Of a stretch of 64,000 nt of DNA, positions 1 to 9,272 are shown piece by piece. The DNA lies in assembly GCA_029209985.1 (NCBI GenBank), contig JARGNZ010000001.1, positions 167,827 through 231,826 on the forward strand. Reading direction: 5' to 3'. Below the pieces are notes generated by a model. The model worked only from the letters and a program-made list of their open reading frames with translations. It was not told the origin of the DNA and ran no database searches. Each line of letters starts with the position of its first letter. Within the stretch, counting starts at the first letter, position 1. Position numbers and translations under genes: made by a program. The DNA comes from Parvibaculaceae bacterium. Lineage in GTDB: Bacteria; Pseudomonadota; Alphaproteobacteria; Parvibaculales; Parvibaculaceae.

Positions 1-39
1 TAAGTCTTTGAAATATAAGGCTGAAGCAAAGGAGGGCGC

Positions 40-69
40 GTTTCCTTGAGCTTACCTTTGAAAGGAAAC
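40..69 (+). promoter_or_regulatory. hairpin over the rpsD ribosome-binding site
   Basis: Two perfectly complementary 8-base arms (GTTTCCTT at 40-47 and AAGGAAAC at 62-69) are separated by 14 bases. The right arm contains the Shine-Dalgarno sequence AAGGA four bases or so before its end, and the rpsD start codon follows at 74. If folded, the hairpin would hide the ribosome-binding site. S4 represses its own synthesis in other bacteria through leader RNA; that it does so here is inference. Confidence 0.45.
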
Positions 70-73
70 TGCG

Positions 74-691
74 ATGACAAAACGCATGCAGTCCAAATAT
101 AAAATCGATCGTCGTTTGGGCGAAAACATCTGGGGCCGTGCTAAATCTCCAGTAAACCGCCGCGAATATGGCCCAGGTCAACATGGCCAGCGTCGCGCGA
201 GCAAATTGTCTGACTTCGGTATTCAGCTGCGCGCTAAGCAGAAGCTGAAAGGTCACTACGGCGAAATCACTGAGAAACAGTTCAAGCGTACATATAAAGA
301 AGCTGAGCGTATTAAAGGCGATACAGGTGAAAACCTTGTGGGTCTGCTCGAGCGCCGCTTGGACGCTATTTGCTACCGTTCAAAATTTGCACCAACAATC
401 TTCGCTGCACGTCAGTTCGTGAGCCACGGCCAGCTTTTGGTCAATGGTACACGCGTAACTGTTCCGAGCTACCGCGTGAAAATTGGCGACGTGATTGAAG
501 TGCGTTCGAAAATGAAACAGCACCCAATCGTTCTTGACGCGATTGCAAGTGGTGAGCGCGACACACCTGATTACCTGCAAATTGATACTGACAAATTGAC
601 TGTCAGCATTATTGCAGTTCCAAGCCTTGCGGACATTCCGTATCCAGTGCAAATGGAACCAAATCTGGTTGTCGAATTCTACTCCCGTTAA
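74..691 (+). CDS. rpsD: 30S ribosomal protein S4
   Basis: This 205-residue protein is the primary 16S rRNA-binding protein of the small subunit and nucleates assembly of the 30S body. The N-terminal motif KYKIDRR followed by [17 protein letters not shown] is the alphaproteobacterial form of S4, and the S4 RNA-binding domain spans about residues 92-155 ([19 protein letters not shown]). Length is normal for the family. The ATG at 74 has AAGGA upstream inside a possible hairpin. The gene stands alone and is followed by a strong terminator, so it appears monocistronic here. Confidence 0.98.
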   Translation: MTKRMQSKYKIDRRLGENIWGRAKSPVNRREYGPGQHGQRRASKLSDFGIQLRAKQKLKGHYGEITEKQFKRTYKEAERIKGDTGENLVGLLERRLDAICYRSKFAPTIFAARQFVSHGQLLVNGTRVTVPSYRVKIGDVIEVRSKMKQHPIVLDAIASGERDTPDYLQIDTDKLTVSIIAVPSLADIPYPVQMEPNLVVEFYSR

Positions 692-724
692 GGGAGTGGG
701 GTTCGCCCCACATCAGTTGCATAC

Positions 725-760
725 GAAAAACCCGCGAAGATCACTCTTCGCGGGTTTTTC
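725..760 (+). terminator. rho-independent terminator after rpsD
   Basis: A GC-rich stem (ACCCGCGAAGA with TCTTCGCGGGT) closes on a four-base loop, preceded by an A-run and followed by a T-run. Being A/T flanked on both sides it could also stop leftward transcription, but grxD ends and does not start here. Confidence 0.9.
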
Positions 761-784
761 TTGGTCTGGTCTTTGAGGAAACTG

Positions 785-1129
785 TTATTCAGCCGCCGCT
801 TCTAGCGCAATGTTTTTGCCTGCGAAATATTCACGCAATTCGCCGTTCTCAAACATTTCGCGGATGATATCGCAGCCGCCCACAAATTCGCCCTTTACGT
901 AGAGCTGTGGAATGGTTGGCCAATCAGAGAAATCTTTGATGCCATTGCGAATGTCCTCATTTTCCAAAACGTTGACACCTTTGAACTGTACGCCCAAATA
1001 GGTCAGCACTTGCACAACGGTGTTTGAAAAACCGCATTGTGGAAACACAGGCGTGCCCTTCATAAAAAGGACAACGTCGTTGGCTTCAAGGTTCGCTTTG
1101 ATTTCGCTAAATACTGCTGGTTCACTCAT
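785..1129 (-). CDS. grxD: monothiol glutaredoxin, CGFS type (Grx4 family)
   Basis: A 114-residue monothiol glutaredoxin that binds and passes on 2Fe-2S clusters with glutathione. The diagnostic motif PQCGFS lies near residue 35, preceded by the MKGTP strand, and the WPTIPQLY (cis-Pro) and GGCDI glutathione-binding segments follow. I chose the ATG at 1129 because GGAG lies nine bases upstream; a longer reading to 1159 has no such site. It sits next to bolA, and Grx4 and BolA proteins form cluster-bridged heterodimers, so the pair probably works together in iron or cluster regulation. Confidence 0.93.
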   Translation of the reverse strand: MSEPAVFSEIKANLEANDVVLFMKGTPVFPQCGFSNTVVQVLTYLGVQFKGVNVLENEDIRNGIKDFSDWPTIPQLYVKGEFVGGCDIIREMFENGELREYFAGKNIALEAAAE

Positions 1130-1210
1130 GTCTTTAGTCTCCTTACCCGCCGGCTTCAAATGCTTAGGCGCGACCTTTGAGGTGTCTCTGTTGTGAGGGC
1201 CTCTTCAGGC

Positions 1211-1447
1211 TTATGCCTCGGGGGCAGATGTTTGTAATGCAAGGGCGTGTAAATCGCCGCCCATTTGTCCTTTCAAGGCTTTGTAAACCAGCTGGTGCTG
1301 TTGCACGCGGGTTTTACCCTGAAATTCTTTAGAAATTACCGTGGCTGAATAGTGATCGCCGTCACCCGCCAAGTCGCGAATTTCAATAATCGCGTCGGGG
1401 AGGGCTTCTTGGATCATCCGTTCAATTTCGCCGGCGGCCATTGCCAT
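1211..1447 (-). CDS. bolA: BolA family protein
   Basis: A 78-residue protein of the BolA/IbaG family, partner of monothiol glutaredoxins in Fe-S cluster handling. The pattern GDHYSATVISKEF followed by QHQLVYKAL and the ending GGDLHALAL is the class II BolA fold with the conserved histidine region. The ATG at 1447 follows GGAG. It lies between purL and grxD on the same strand, 80 bases before grxD, so both may be on one transcript. Whether it is closer to BolA or IbaG I cannot tell by eye. Confidence 0.9.
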   Translation of the reverse strand: MAMAAGEIERMIQEALPDAIIEIRDLAGDGDHYSATVISKEFQGKTRVQQHQLVYKALKGQMGGDLHALALQTSAPEA

Positions 1448-1473
1448 AGGTATTCTCCATTCGGTCGGTGTTA

Positions 1474-1498
1474 GGCCCAATCATAGTATAATTGGGCC
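1474..1498 (-). terminator. inverted repeat between purL and bolA
   Basis: Perfect 8-base arms GGCCCAAT and ATTGGGCC with a nine-base A/T-rich loop lie 40 bases beyond the purL stop. There is no clear T-run, so it may be a weak or rho-assisted terminator, a processing site, or an operator for bolA. Confidence 0.4.
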
Positions 1499-1537
1499 CA
1501 CTGTGCTCGTTTTTCGGGACTTTCAAGCGTCTCAAAT

Positions 1538-3754
1538 TTATTCGTTGATGTCTGGTGCCGCCATATAGGTTGGGAACCAGCCCTCGTAGGCTTGTGTTAG
1601 GCTTGCCAAGGATATGGGGGCTGAGCCTTCGAGTTTCAAATCCCCTTGTGCTGTTTGGCCAATTTGGCTGGCAGGCACACCGGCAGCTTTTGCGTCAGCC
1701 AAGAAGGCGTCGGCAGCTTGGGCGGGAAGGGTGACGATGTAGCGGGCTTGGTCTTCACCAAATGCCCAGCCTTGCAGGGGCACATCGGCATTTGGTGTGA
1801 TGTGCGCGCCGATTTGACCGGCAATGGCCATTTTGGCTAAAGCAACCAAGAGGCCACCATCTGAAACGTCATGAGTAGCTGTTAGGCGACCTGCTTGAAT
1901 GGCGTCCCGCACAAATGCGCCGTGTGCTTTTTCTGCGGCCAGGTCAACTGTTGGCGGTGTGCCTTCGTTGCGGCCTAATACGTCGCGCAGGTAAGTGGAG
2001 CAGCCAAGGTGCCCCTCTGTTTTACCAATAACAATGATTGCCTCACCGGCTTGTTTGAAGGAGATGCTCATGGACTTATTAATGTCCTCAAGCAAACCCA
2101 CACCGCCGATGGCGGGTGTGGGCAAAATACCTTCGCCGTTGGTCTCGTTGTAAAGGGAGACATTGCCGGACACGATTGGGAAGTCCAATGCAAGGCAGGC
2201 TTCGCCGATGCCTTCGATGCAGCCCACAAGTTGGCCCATAATGTCGGGTTTCTCAGGGTTGCCAAAGTTAAGGTTGTCGGTTGCTGCAAGCGGCAGTGAA
2301 CCTGTCGCTGTTAGGTTGCGCCAGCATTCAGCAACGGCTTGTTTGCCGCCCTCAATGGGGTCTGCCACGCAGTAGCGCGGTGTGACGTCGACTGCGAAGG
2401 TGAGACCCTTTTTCTCATTGCCGTCAACGCGGACCACGGCAGCGTCACCACCGGGGCCTTGTTTGGTGTTGCCTTGAATGAGTTGGTCGTATTGCTCCCA
2501 TACCCAGCGACGTGAAGAGAGCTGGTGCGATCCGATCATGTCGATCAAGGTTGCACCAATGTCTTTGGGAGCTGGGACGTCATGTGTCGCAATGGGGGTG
2601 CGGTTTGGTGTTGGAATCGAAGGGCGATCGTATTCGGGGGCTTCGTCACCGAGTTCTTTAATTGGCAGGTTGGCCATTTCTTCGCCGTGACGGAAAACGC
2701 GGAAGCGTAGGTCGTCGGTGGTTTTACCCACAACAGCAAAAGAGAGGTCCCATTTTTCAAACACGGCTTCAGCTTCAGCCTGCTTTGATGGATCGAGCAC
2801 CATGAGCATGCGCTCTTGGCTTTCAGACAACATCATTTCATAGGCGGTCATGCCTTCTTCGCGGCACGGCACCATGTCGAGGTTCAGCTCAACACCCAGA
2901 TTTCCTTTTGCGCCCATTTCCACAGCAGAACAGGTCAGGCCAGCGGCCCCCATGTCTTGAATGGCAATCACGGCTCCGGTTTTCATCAGCTCAAGGCAGG
3001 CTTCGAGCAGCAGCTTTTCTGCAAAGGGGTCGCCAATTTGAACGGTAGGACGCTTTTCCTCTGAATCGTCATCAAATTCAGCAGAGGCCATGGTTGCGCC
3101 GTGAATACCGTCGCGGCCTGTTTTAGAGCCAAGGTACACGATGGGCAGGCCCACGCCTTTGGCTTCGGATAAGAAGATACCGTCTGCTTTGGCAAGGCCG
3201 GCTGCAAAGGCATTGACCAAGCAGTTGCCGTTGTAGGATGGATCGAAGTTTACCTCGCCACCTACAGTGGGGACGCCAAATGAATTGCCGTAGCTGCCGA
3301 CACCTTCGACAACGCCCGATACGATGTGGCGGGTTTTTTCGTGGTCTGGTGCCCCAAAGCGTAAGGCATTGAGGGCTGCAATTGGGCGGGCGCCCATGGT
3401 GAAGACATCACGTAGAATGCCGCCGACACCAGTTGCCGCACCTTGCACTGGAGAGATATAGGAAGGGTGATTGTGGCTTTCCATTTTGAAGACCACAACG
3501 TCGCCGTCACCGATATCTACAACGCCCGCGTTTTCGCCGGGGCCGACAAGCACGCGCTCGCCTTTGGTTGGGAGGGTGCGGAGCCATTTTTTGGAAGACT
3601 TGTAGGAACAGTGTTCGTTCCACATCGCAGAATAGATACCCAATTCCGTGATGGTCGGCACGCGGCCTGTCAGTTCCAAAATGCGGGCGTATTCATCTGG
3701 CTTGAGGCCGTGTTCGGCGATCAATTCAGGAGTGATTTCTACAGCGTTTGACAT
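1538..3754 (-). CDS. purL: phosphoribosylformylglycinamidine synthase subunit PurL
   Basis: The 738-residue synthetase subunit of the three-part FGAM synthase, which converts FGAR, ATP and glutamine-derived ammonia to FGAM in purine synthesis. It is the short PurL that needs PurS and PurQ, both encoded just upstream. Visible marks are the N-terminal [18 protein letters not shown], the [20 protein letters not shown] segment, KMESHNHPS (ATP/Mg binding), the first AIRS domain, and [10 protein letters not shown] in the second half. The start overlaps the purQ stop by one base (TAATG), which suggests translational coupling and fixed subunit ratios. Confidence 0.98.
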   Translation of the reverse strand: MSNAVEITPELIAEHGLKPDEYARILELTGRVPTITELGIYSAMWNEHCSYKSSKKWLRTLPTKGERVLVGPGENAGVVDIGDGDVVVFKMESHNHPSYISPVQGAATGVGGILRDVFTMGARPIAALNALRFGAPDHEKTRHIVSGVVEGVGSYGNSFGVPTVGGEVNFDPSYNGNCLVNAFAAGLAKADGIFLSEAKGVGLPIVYLGSKTGRDGIHGATMASAEFDDDSEEKRPTVQIGDPFAEKLLLEACLELMKTGAVIAIQDMGAAGLTCSAVEMGAKGNLGVELNLDMVPCREEGMTAYEMMLSESQERMLMVLDPSKQAEAEAVFEKWDLSFAVVGKTTDDLRFRVFRHGEEMANLPIKELGDEAPEYDRPSIPTPNRTPIATHDVPAPKDIGATLIDMIGSHQLSSRRWVWEQYDQLIQGNTKQGPGGDAAVVRVDGNEKKGLTFAVDVTPRYCVADPIEGGKQAVAECWRNLTATGSLPLAATDNLNFGNPEKPDIMGQLVGCIEGIGEACLALDFPIVSGNVSLYNETNGEGILPTPAIGGVGLLEDINKSMSISFKQAGEAIIVIGKTEGHLGCSTYLRDVLGRNEGTPPTVDLAAEKAHGAFVRDAIQAGRLTATHDVSDGGLLVALAKMAIAGQIGAHITPNADVPLQGWAFGEDQARYIVTLPAQAADAFLADAKAAGVPASQIGQTAQGDLKLEGSAPISLASLTQAYEGWFPTYMAAPDINE

Positions 3755-4422
3755 TAGGCAATTGCCTCCACAACACTTTCGAAAAGACGACGGCCAGCGG
3801 TGCCCCCGTTTAAGTCTTCGATGAGGTTTTCCGGGTGTGGCATCATGCCGAGAACATTGCCAGCGGCATTGGTGATGCCAGCGATGTCGTTGAGCGAGCC
3901 GTTCGGGTTGGTGCCTTCTGCATAACGAACCGCCACTTGGCCTTCGCCTTCAAGGCGGGTCAAGCCGTCTTCTTGTATGAAGAAGTTACCGTCATGGTGA
4001 GACACTGGACAATCGATGATTTCCCCTTGCTTATAGGCACGGGTGAAGTCGGTATTGGCGTTGGCAATTTCAAGACGAACTGTTTTGCACACAAACTTCA
4101 AACCCGCGTTGCGCATCAAGGCGCCGGGGAGGATGCCTGTTTCTGTGAGGACTTGGAACCCATTACAAACGCCTAGGATACGCGTGCCCTTATCGGCTGC
4201 GGCTTTGAGCGCGGCAATGATGGGGGAGCGGGCCGCAATGGCGCCAGAGCGTAAATAGTCGCCATAGGAAAAACCGCCGGGAAGGGCGATCAGGTCCACG
4301 TCAGGCAGAGACGTTTCTGCATGCCAAACGGTTTGTGGTTTTGTGCCGGTAATCTGCTCTAGTGCGTAGAGCATGTCCCGTTCCCGGTTCGAGCCAGGAA
4401 AGACAATGACTGCGCTTTTCAT
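3754..4422 (-). CDS. purQ: phosphoribosylformylglycinamidine synthase subunit PurQ
   Basis: The 222-residue glutaminase subunit of FGAM synthase, a class I glutamine amidotransferase. The opening [13 protein letters not shown], the nucleophile region GVCNGFQVL (Cys about 86) and the C-terminal MMPHPEN (His, Glu) form the catalytic triad. The ATG at 4422 overlaps the purS stop by one base, and the purQ stop overlaps the purL start, so purS, purQ and purL form one coupled unit. A longer N-terminus is open but lacks a ribosome-binding site. Confidence 0.98.
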   Translation of the reverse strand: MKSAVIVFPGSNRERDMLYALEQITGTKPQTVWHAETSLPDVDLIALPGGFSYGDYLRSGAIAARSPIIAALKAAADKGTRILGVCNGFQVLTETGILPGALMRNAGLKFVCKTVRLEIANANTDFTRAYKQGEIIDCPVSHHDGNFFIQEDGLTRLEGEGQVAVRYAEGTNPNGSLNDIAGITNAAGNVLGMMPHPENLIEDLNGGTAGRRLFESVVEAIA

Positions 4423-4670
4423 TAGGCATCCCCATCCAGCTCGATGGTGTAATTCTCGATGACCGTGTTGGCCAATAGCTTGCGGCACACTTCGTCGAGT
4501 GTTGCTTGGGCCTTGGTGCGATCGGTTTCGCTCAGATCAACTTCGAAGTATTTTCCCTGACGCACATCATCGATACCGCTCATGCCAAGCTGGTCGAGGG
4601 AGTGTGCAATCGCTTTACCTTGGGGGTCGAGGACACCATTTTTTAGGGTGACTTTGATGCGCGCTTTCAT
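4422..4670 (-). CDS. purS: phosphoribosylformylglycinamidine synthase subunit PurS
   Basis: The 82-residue small subunit that links PurL and PurQ in FGAM synthase and helps move ammonia between them. The sequence [20 protein letters not shown], then GKYFEVDL and ENYTIEL, matches the family, as does the length. Its stop overlaps the purQ start. It is the first gene of the purSQL unit. The 176-base gap to purC holds a terminator for purC and presumably a promoter for purS. Confidence 0.97.
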   Translation of the reverse strand: MKARIKVTLKNGVLDPQGKAIAHSLDQLGMSGIDDVRQGKYFEVDLSETDRTKAQATLDEVCRKLLANTVIENYTIELDGDA

Positions 4671-4808
4671 GTCGATCTGTCTTTCATCATATCGCCGTTG
4701 CTGGATGCCGGGGAGGCAATGAAGGTGCAAGGCTTAGGTCGCTGTTCAGGTCTGAAATTCGGTTGGTCGTTGGTATTGGTCAGGTGTGAGTGAGGATGCT
4801 AAAAAGTG

Positions 4809-4832
4809 AAAACGAGGCAAGTGCCCCGTTTT
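4809..4832 (-). terminator. rho-independent terminator after purC
   Basis: Read leftward, AAAACGGGGC and GCCTCGTTTT pair around a four-base loop with one G-T pair and a later T-run. It lies 15 bases beyond the purC stop, so purC and purSQL are probably separate transcripts. Confidence 0.7.
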
Positions 4833-4846
4833 CATATTCGCGTGTC

Positions 4847-5617
4847 TCAATCAGATTTGACCAACGTCGGTCCTGGTCGGGCACCGGGGTCATTTTCAAA
4901 GAGAATGCCAAGGCGTCGAGCCACTTCTTGATAAGCATCAACCATGCCGCCAAGGTCTTGACGGAAGCGGTCTTTGTCTAATTTCTCATTGGTTGCGACA
5001 TCCCAGAGGCGGCAATTATCTGGGCTGATTTCATCAGCCAACAAAATCCGCATTTGATCGCCCTCAAAGAGGCGGCCAAATTCGACTTTGAAGTCGATCA
5101 ACTTAATGCCGACACCATAGAAGAGGCCGGTTAGGTAATCATTGATGCGCAGGGTTAGGGCCATCATGTCGTCAATCTCTTGCGGCGTTGCCCACCCAAA
5201 TGCGGTGATGTGCTCTTCTGAAATCATCGGGTCATTCAGCTCATCCTTCTTATAGAAGAATTCGATGATTGAGCGCGGCAATGGTGTGCCTTCTTCTAGG
5301 CCCATACGTTTGCAAATGGAGCCAGCCGCAATATTGCGGACGACAACTTCTACAGGAATGATTTCGACTTCCCGCACCAATTGCTCGCGCATGTTGAGTG
5401 AGCGGATAAAATGGGTCGGAATGCCAATTTCATTCAGGCGCGTAAAAACATACTCGGAAATGCGGTTGTTCAGCACGCCCTTGCCATCGATGGTGTCTTT
5501 TTTCTGAGCGTTGAAAGCTGTGGCATCGTCCTTGAAATGCTGGATCAGGGTACCGGGCTCTGGGCCTTCATAAAGTACCTTGGCCTTGCCTTCATAAACG
5601 CGTCTGCGTCTGCTCAT
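4847..5617 (-). CDS. purC: phosphoribosylaminoimidazole-succinocarboxamide synthase (SAICAR synthase)
   Basis: This 256-residue enzyme joins CAIR and aspartate using ATP to give SAICAR, the eighth step of purine synthesis. Hallmarks are [18 protein letters not shown] at the N-terminus, the [13 protein letters not shown] loop, [21 protein letters not shown], and LIDFKVEFG with [14 protein letters not shown] (substrate and Mg binding). Length is normal. It lies just upstream of purSQL on the same strand; a terminator between them argues for separate control. Confidence 0.98.
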   Translation of the reverse strand: MSRRRRVYEGKAKVLYEGPEPGTLIQHFKDDATAFNAQKKDTIDGKGVLNNRISEYVFTRLNEIGIPTHFIRSLNMREQLVREVEIIPVEVVVRNIAAGSICKRMGLEEGTPLPRSIIEFFYKKDELNDPMISEEHITAFGWATPQEIDDMMALTLRINDYLTGLFYGVGIKLIDFKVEFGRLFEGDQMRILLADEISPDNCRLWDVATNEKLDKDRFRQDLGGMVDAYQEVARRLGILFENDPGARPGPTLVKSD

Positions 5618-6015
5618 AGGAGTGATTCCAATAGTTTAGCCCAAATTAGAATGACGGGTGTTCTGACGGCCAGGGAATTCCTTGGGTGCCAGTTTGCCAG
5701 CCTAACGGGTGGTGGGCGAGGGGTCTTGCGACTCGGACCTCATCAATGGGGGGAAATTAGCGGAAGCTTTCCACAGATACAATCTCGCTCAGAGCGAATC
5801 TTGCCCCATATCGGTGGAATCTTGTCGCAGATCAATTGAAAATGATCATTTTTGTGTATTTATCACGATCTAATGTGAAAAAGCCATCTTTTGGATGGTG
5901 GGAATGGTTGAATTGCACGTCGCTGGGGGCTATGCCTAAAGCATATTGATGGCTTACAGGGCGGCTTTTGGTGTATTGTGAACTGGTCCCTGATTTTCTG
6001 GAGTTAAGAGGTCCT
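5618..6015. other. intergenic region with divergent promoters
   Basis: The 398 bases between the divergent purC and zeta-inhibitor genes hold no convincing gene. The stretch from about 5830 to 6000 is A/T-rich and probably carries the promoter of the rightward gene. I see no PurR-type or other recognisable operator and no strong repeat. Confidence 0.5.
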
Positions 6016-6336
6016 ATGTCCGGATTCGATAAGCGCGAAGAGAGCTTCGAAGGCAAATTTGTACACGATGCTGAGCTGAAATTTAAGGCAGAAGCGCGCC
6101 GCAATAAGTTGCTAGGCGCATGGGCTGCTAATTTGATGGGTCTGGAAGGCGACGCAGCCGTCGCTTATGGCGCGTCATTAATCAAAGCTGACCTAGAAGA
6201 AAAAGGCGATGAGGACGTGTTCCGCAAATTGCGCGCTGATTTGGATGCCAAAAATGTTGAGCAGTCAGATCACCAAATCCGTCGCACGATGGATGAGTTC
6301 ATGACGCAGGCGGTTTCAGAGCTGAAAAACGGCTAA
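6016..6336 (+). CDS. F1-ATPase inhibitor zeta subunit (DUF1476)
   Basis: A 106-residue soluble helical protein of the DUF1476 family, the alphaproteobacterial zeta subunit that inhibits ATP hydrolysis by F1Fo-ATP synthase. The pattern FDKREESFEGKFVHDAELKF, then ARRNKLLGAWAA and the C-terminal QIRRTMDEFM, is diagnostic. The inhibitory N-terminus and the four-helix body are both present. The ATG at 6016 is favoured by the conserved MSGFDKREE start, although the upstream site (AAGAGG) is modest. It stands alone and ends at a good terminator. Confidence 0.92.
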   Translation: MSGFDKREESFEGKFVHDAELKFKAEARRNKLLGAWAANLMGLEGDAAVAYGASLIKADLEEKGDEDVFRKLRADLDAKNVEQSDHQIRRTMDEFMTQAVSELKNG

Positions 6337-6361
6337 AACTTCTTGCTTTTTTCAGATTGCA

Positions 6362-6393
6362 AAAAGGCGCTACTCGAAAGAGTGGCGCCTTTT
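6362..6393. terminator. bidirectional terminator
   Basis: AAAAGGCGC and GCGCCTTTT arms with an inner ACTC/GAGT pairing and a GAAA-type loop separate the convergent zeta inhibitor and TetR genes. A and T runs on both sides make it fit for both directions. Confidence 0.85.
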
Positions 6394-6408
6394 GTGTATG
6401 CGAGAAGC

Positions 6409-7137
6409 TTACTGTTGAACGCTCTCTGATGCGCCACTTGGAGTATGAAAAAGAGCAATGGCGCAATTGATTGCTGCGTGACGGATTTGGACCTCGTCTT
6501 CTTGAGTGTGCCCTAATTGGTGTAAGGGCGTTTCTCGGTGCCGATGCATGGACGACCAAGCAATAGTTTCCAATATGAGGCGGGCGGAGGTTCGGGTTTC
6601 AATCTCTGATCGTTTATGTTCAAGGTCTTGGTCTATGAGGTGGATGAGTTGTTTGAACATATCAAATACACGCCCACGCATGTTCGCTTTGGCCAAAACA
6701 TCTAGCTCCGGCACATCGATTGAACATCGATCTATCATCCAAATAGCTTCTCGGTTGGTGCTTTGTAGATCGTATAATTCAAGCAAGGCCTGTCTTAACT
6801 CCTCATCGCTCGGTTCACGGTGTGCGTCAAGAAGCGCATCTAATTGGGGCCATTTGGCGAGACGCTGAATGTTGCTTTGGATGATTTCTACTGTCTTCTC
6901 AAAACCGGGCGGGGATACCGGTTGCTCAAGCGCAGTTAAATCAGCGTTTGTCGTCGCCAAGACGGCTAGGTGAAAGAGGGCCTCTTTATTGGCTGCGTAT
7001 AAGTAGAGCGTGCCGGTAGAGACGCCTGCTTTTTGGGCCACATAGCTCATCTGAGTGCGTAAATATCCAGTTTGACCAAAACAAATGATGGCCGCCTTGG
7101 CAATTTCATTGATCCTATTCTTAGCTTTTCTGCGCAT
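6409..7137 (-). CDS. TetR/AcrR family transcriptional regulator
   Basis: A 242-residue regulator. The N-terminal helix-turn-helix is clear: IAKAAIICFGQTGYLRTQMSYVAQKAGVSTGTLYLY spans about residues 12-47 and matches the TetR pattern (quoted in parts; recognition helix VSTGTLYLYAANKEALF). The C-terminal ligand domain is not recognisable. It is transcribed divergently from a PQQ-dependent dehydrogenase, and a perfect 24-base palindrome lies between them, so it most likely represses the dehydrogenase and itself and is released by a substrate-like molecule. The inducer is unknown. Confidence 0.9.
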   Translation of the reverse strand: MRRKAKNRINEIAKAAIICFGQTGYLRTQMSYVAQKAGVSTGTLYLYAANKEALFHLAVLATTNADLTALEQPVSPPGFEKTVEIIQSNIQRLAKWPQLDALLDAHREPSDEELRQALLELYDLQSTNREAIWMIDRCSIDVPELDVLAKANMRGRVFDMFKQLIHLIDQDLEHKRSEIETRTSARLILETIAWSSMHRHRETPLHQLGHTQEDEVQIRHAAINCAIALFHTPSGASESVQQ

Positions 7138-7205
7138 TTCTTCTCTGTTTTGTCATGGGCCGCATTCGTGATTTGATGAATTTCATTTTATCTCTTGCAC
7201 AAGCC

Positions 7206-7256
7206 GATGACCAGTATTAAATAAATGAATAGTTCATTTATTTAATACTGGTCATC
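7206..7256. promoter_or_regulatory. perfect 24-base inverted repeat, probable TetR operator
   Basis: Positions 7206-7229 and 7233-7256 are perfectly complementary with a three-base spacer (TAG). The centre reads ATGAATAGTTCAT, a plausible TetR-type site. It lies 70 bases from the TetR start and 18 from the dehydrogenase start, so binding would block both promoters. The arms are far longer than one dimer needs, so two dimers or a transcript hairpin are possible. Confidence 0.75.
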
Positions 7257-7274
7257 GATCAGGGAAGGATAAGT

Positions 7275-9260
7275 ATGTTTAGGAAAATACGCGGTCCCCA
7301 AAAGCCTATCTCTCCGGTGACTAGGTTTCTTTTTCTGCTGCTTTTGAGTGTTGGCTTTGGTGCTGCGCTTTCTCTTCCGGCCAGTGCTTTTGAATGGTCT
7401 AGCTACGGAGGCGATGAAGGGGGGCAGCGCTATGCACCTTTTTCGCAGATCACCGCTGAGAATGTGGCGGGGTTGGAGCCGGTGTGGACTTATCAAACCG
7501 GTGACCTTGCAAACAAACCAGAAGCGCTTGCGCGTTCGGCATTGCAAGTAACCCCAATTCTGGCAGAGGGAGCATTATATTTATGTACGCCCTTTAATGA
7601 TGTGATTGCGCTTGACCCGGCGACAGGTCAGGAGATGTGGCGGTTTGATCCAGAGGTGGATGAGGCGCAATTTCCAGCCAATCATTTTAAGTGCCGTGGT
7701 GTCACATTTTGGCGAGATGAAAATGCAGCAAAGGATGAGGTGTGCGCCGCTCGTATTTTTTCAGCGACTGCTGACCGCCGTGTGATTGCACTGGATGCGG
7801 GCACGGGTGTGCCCTGTAATGACTTTGGTGAGGCGGGGCAGGTCTTAATTGATCCCGGTATTGAGTTGCTCTGGCCCGGTGAAATGCAAATCACTTCAGC
7901 CCCAGTGGTCACTCAAACGGCTGTCGTTATTGGTTCTGCTATTAGCGACAATGCACGGGCGCAAGCACCTAAAGGCACTGTGCGTGCGTTTGATTTACGT
8001 AGCGGTGCCCCTTTATGGTCATTTGACCCTGTGGTACGTGATGCGTCGGCGCCTTATGCCGATACGTGGTCTGAAGAGGCGCGGGCGACTGTTGGACATG
8101 CCAATGTGTGGGCACCGATGTCTTATGACCGTGAACGGGACACGTTGTTTTTGCCCACTTCTAGTCCGAGCCCAGATTTTTATGGCGGACGACGTTTGGG
8201 GGATAACCGTTATGCCAATTCTGTAGTGGCGCTTAATGGCACAACAGGGGCAATCAAGTGGCATTTTCAGACCGTGCATCATGATGTGTGGGACTATGAC
8301 CTTCCGGCCCAACCAACTTTGATTACATTGGAGAGAGAAGGGCGTGATGTTGATGTGGTCGCACAGGTTACTAAAACTGGGTTTATGTTTGTGTTGGACC
8401 GGGACACTGGCGAGCCCTTTTATGAGGTGGAAGAACGGCCTGTGCCACAAACCGATGTGCCGGGCGAAGTGACTTCTCCAACTCAACCGTTTCCTGTTGC
8501 GCCCCCACCATTTGTGAGCCAGCGTATTACACCTGAAGATGCTTTGGGATTTGTTTTGTTCGATAAGTGGGCGTGTCAGGACCTTATGCGCAGTTCGCGC
8601 AATGAGGGTTTGTTCACGCCGCCTTCCTTAAAAGGCACAATCGTCTATCCGTTTACGGGTGGCGGCGCCAATTGGGGAGGGATGGGGTTTGATCCTGAAC
8701 GCAAAATTGCGATCATAAATGGCAATCAGATGGCGCATTTGATTAAGCTTATTCCGCGAGCAGACTTTAAGGATACAAAAGAAAATAGAGGGCATGAAGC
8801 AGAGGTGACGCCGCAAGCTGGTACGGAGTATGGCATGTCACGTGAGCTTTTGATGTCTCCCTTAGGTGCGCCGTGTTCCCCTCTTCCATGGGGGAACCTG
8901 ACCGCTATCGATTTGAATGATGGCACTATCAAATGGCAACAATCATTCGGCTTGGCAAATGAAATTGTGCCTGCGCCATTTGATCTTGAATTTGGGACGC
9001 CAAGCTTTGGTGGTCCAGCTTTGACCGCAAGTGGGATTTTCTTTATTGCAGGCACAATGGACCAACGCTTGCGGGCTTATGACATCAATACTGGTGAGGA
9101 ACTTTGGCAACATAAATTGCCAGCAGGAGGGCACGCCACGCCGATGCTTTATGAATGGGGCGGGCGTGAATATGTTGTGATTGCAGCGGGTGGTAGTAGT
9201 TTTGCTGATACGAAGCTAGGCGATTATATCATTGCTTTTGCTCTGCCTGAACGCCCGTAG
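7275..9260 (+). CDS. PQQ-dependent dehydrogenase, membrane-anchored or exported
   Basis: A 661-residue quinoprotein with an eight-bladed propeller that oxidises an alcohol, sugar or polyol in the periplasm and passes electrons to the respiratory chain. Residues 16-38 form a hydrophobic anchor or signal (FLFLLLLSVGFGAAL). Propeller marks include WSSYGGDEGGQRYAPFSQI, GHANVWAPMSYD, WHFQTVHHDVWDYDLPAQP and the last-blade AGGHATPMLYEWGGREYVV. There is no C-terminal cytochrome c domain, so it resembles the glucose/quinate-type membrane enzymes more than quinohaemoproteins. Substrate cannot be told. Divergent TetR gene and palindrome suggest induction by a substrate. Confidence 0.88.
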   Translation: MFRKIRGPQKPISPVTRFLFLLLLSVGFGAALSLPASAFEWSSYGGDEGGQRYAPFSQITAENVAGLEPVWTYQTGDLANKPEALARSALQVTPILAEGALYLCTPFNDVIALDPATGQEMWRFDPEVDEAQFPANHFKCRGVTFWRDENAAKDEVCAARIFSATADRRVIALDAGTGVPCNDFGEAGQVLIDPGIELLWPGEMQITSAPVVTQTAVVIGSAISDNARAQAPKGTVRAFDLRSGAPLWSFDPVVRDASAPYADTWSEEARATVGHANVWAPMSYDRERDTLFLPTSSPSPDFYGGRRLGDNRYANSVVALNGTTGAIKWHFQTVHHDVWDYDLPAQPTLITLEREGRDVDVVAQVTKTGFMFVLDRDTGEPFYEVEERPVPQTDVPGEVTSPTQPFPVAPPPFVSQRITPEDALGFVLFDKWACQDLMRSSRNEGLFTPPSLKGTIVYPFTGGGANWGGMGFDPERKIAIINGNQMAHLIKLIPRADFKDTKENRGHEAEVTPQAGTEYGMSRELLMSPLGAPCSPLPWGNLTAIDLNDGTIKWQQSFGLANEIVPAPFDLEFGTPSFGGPALTASGIFFIAGTMDQRLRAYDINTGEELWQHKLPAGGHATPMLYEWGGREYVVIAAGGSSFADTKLGDYIIAFALPERP

Positions 9261-9272
9261 TTGATTTCTGAT

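Noticed and set aside
8019-8486. 155-codon frame antisense to the PQQ dehydrogenase
   Set aside because: Shadow frame with unlikely composition (many His, Arg, Cys) inside a well-supported gene.
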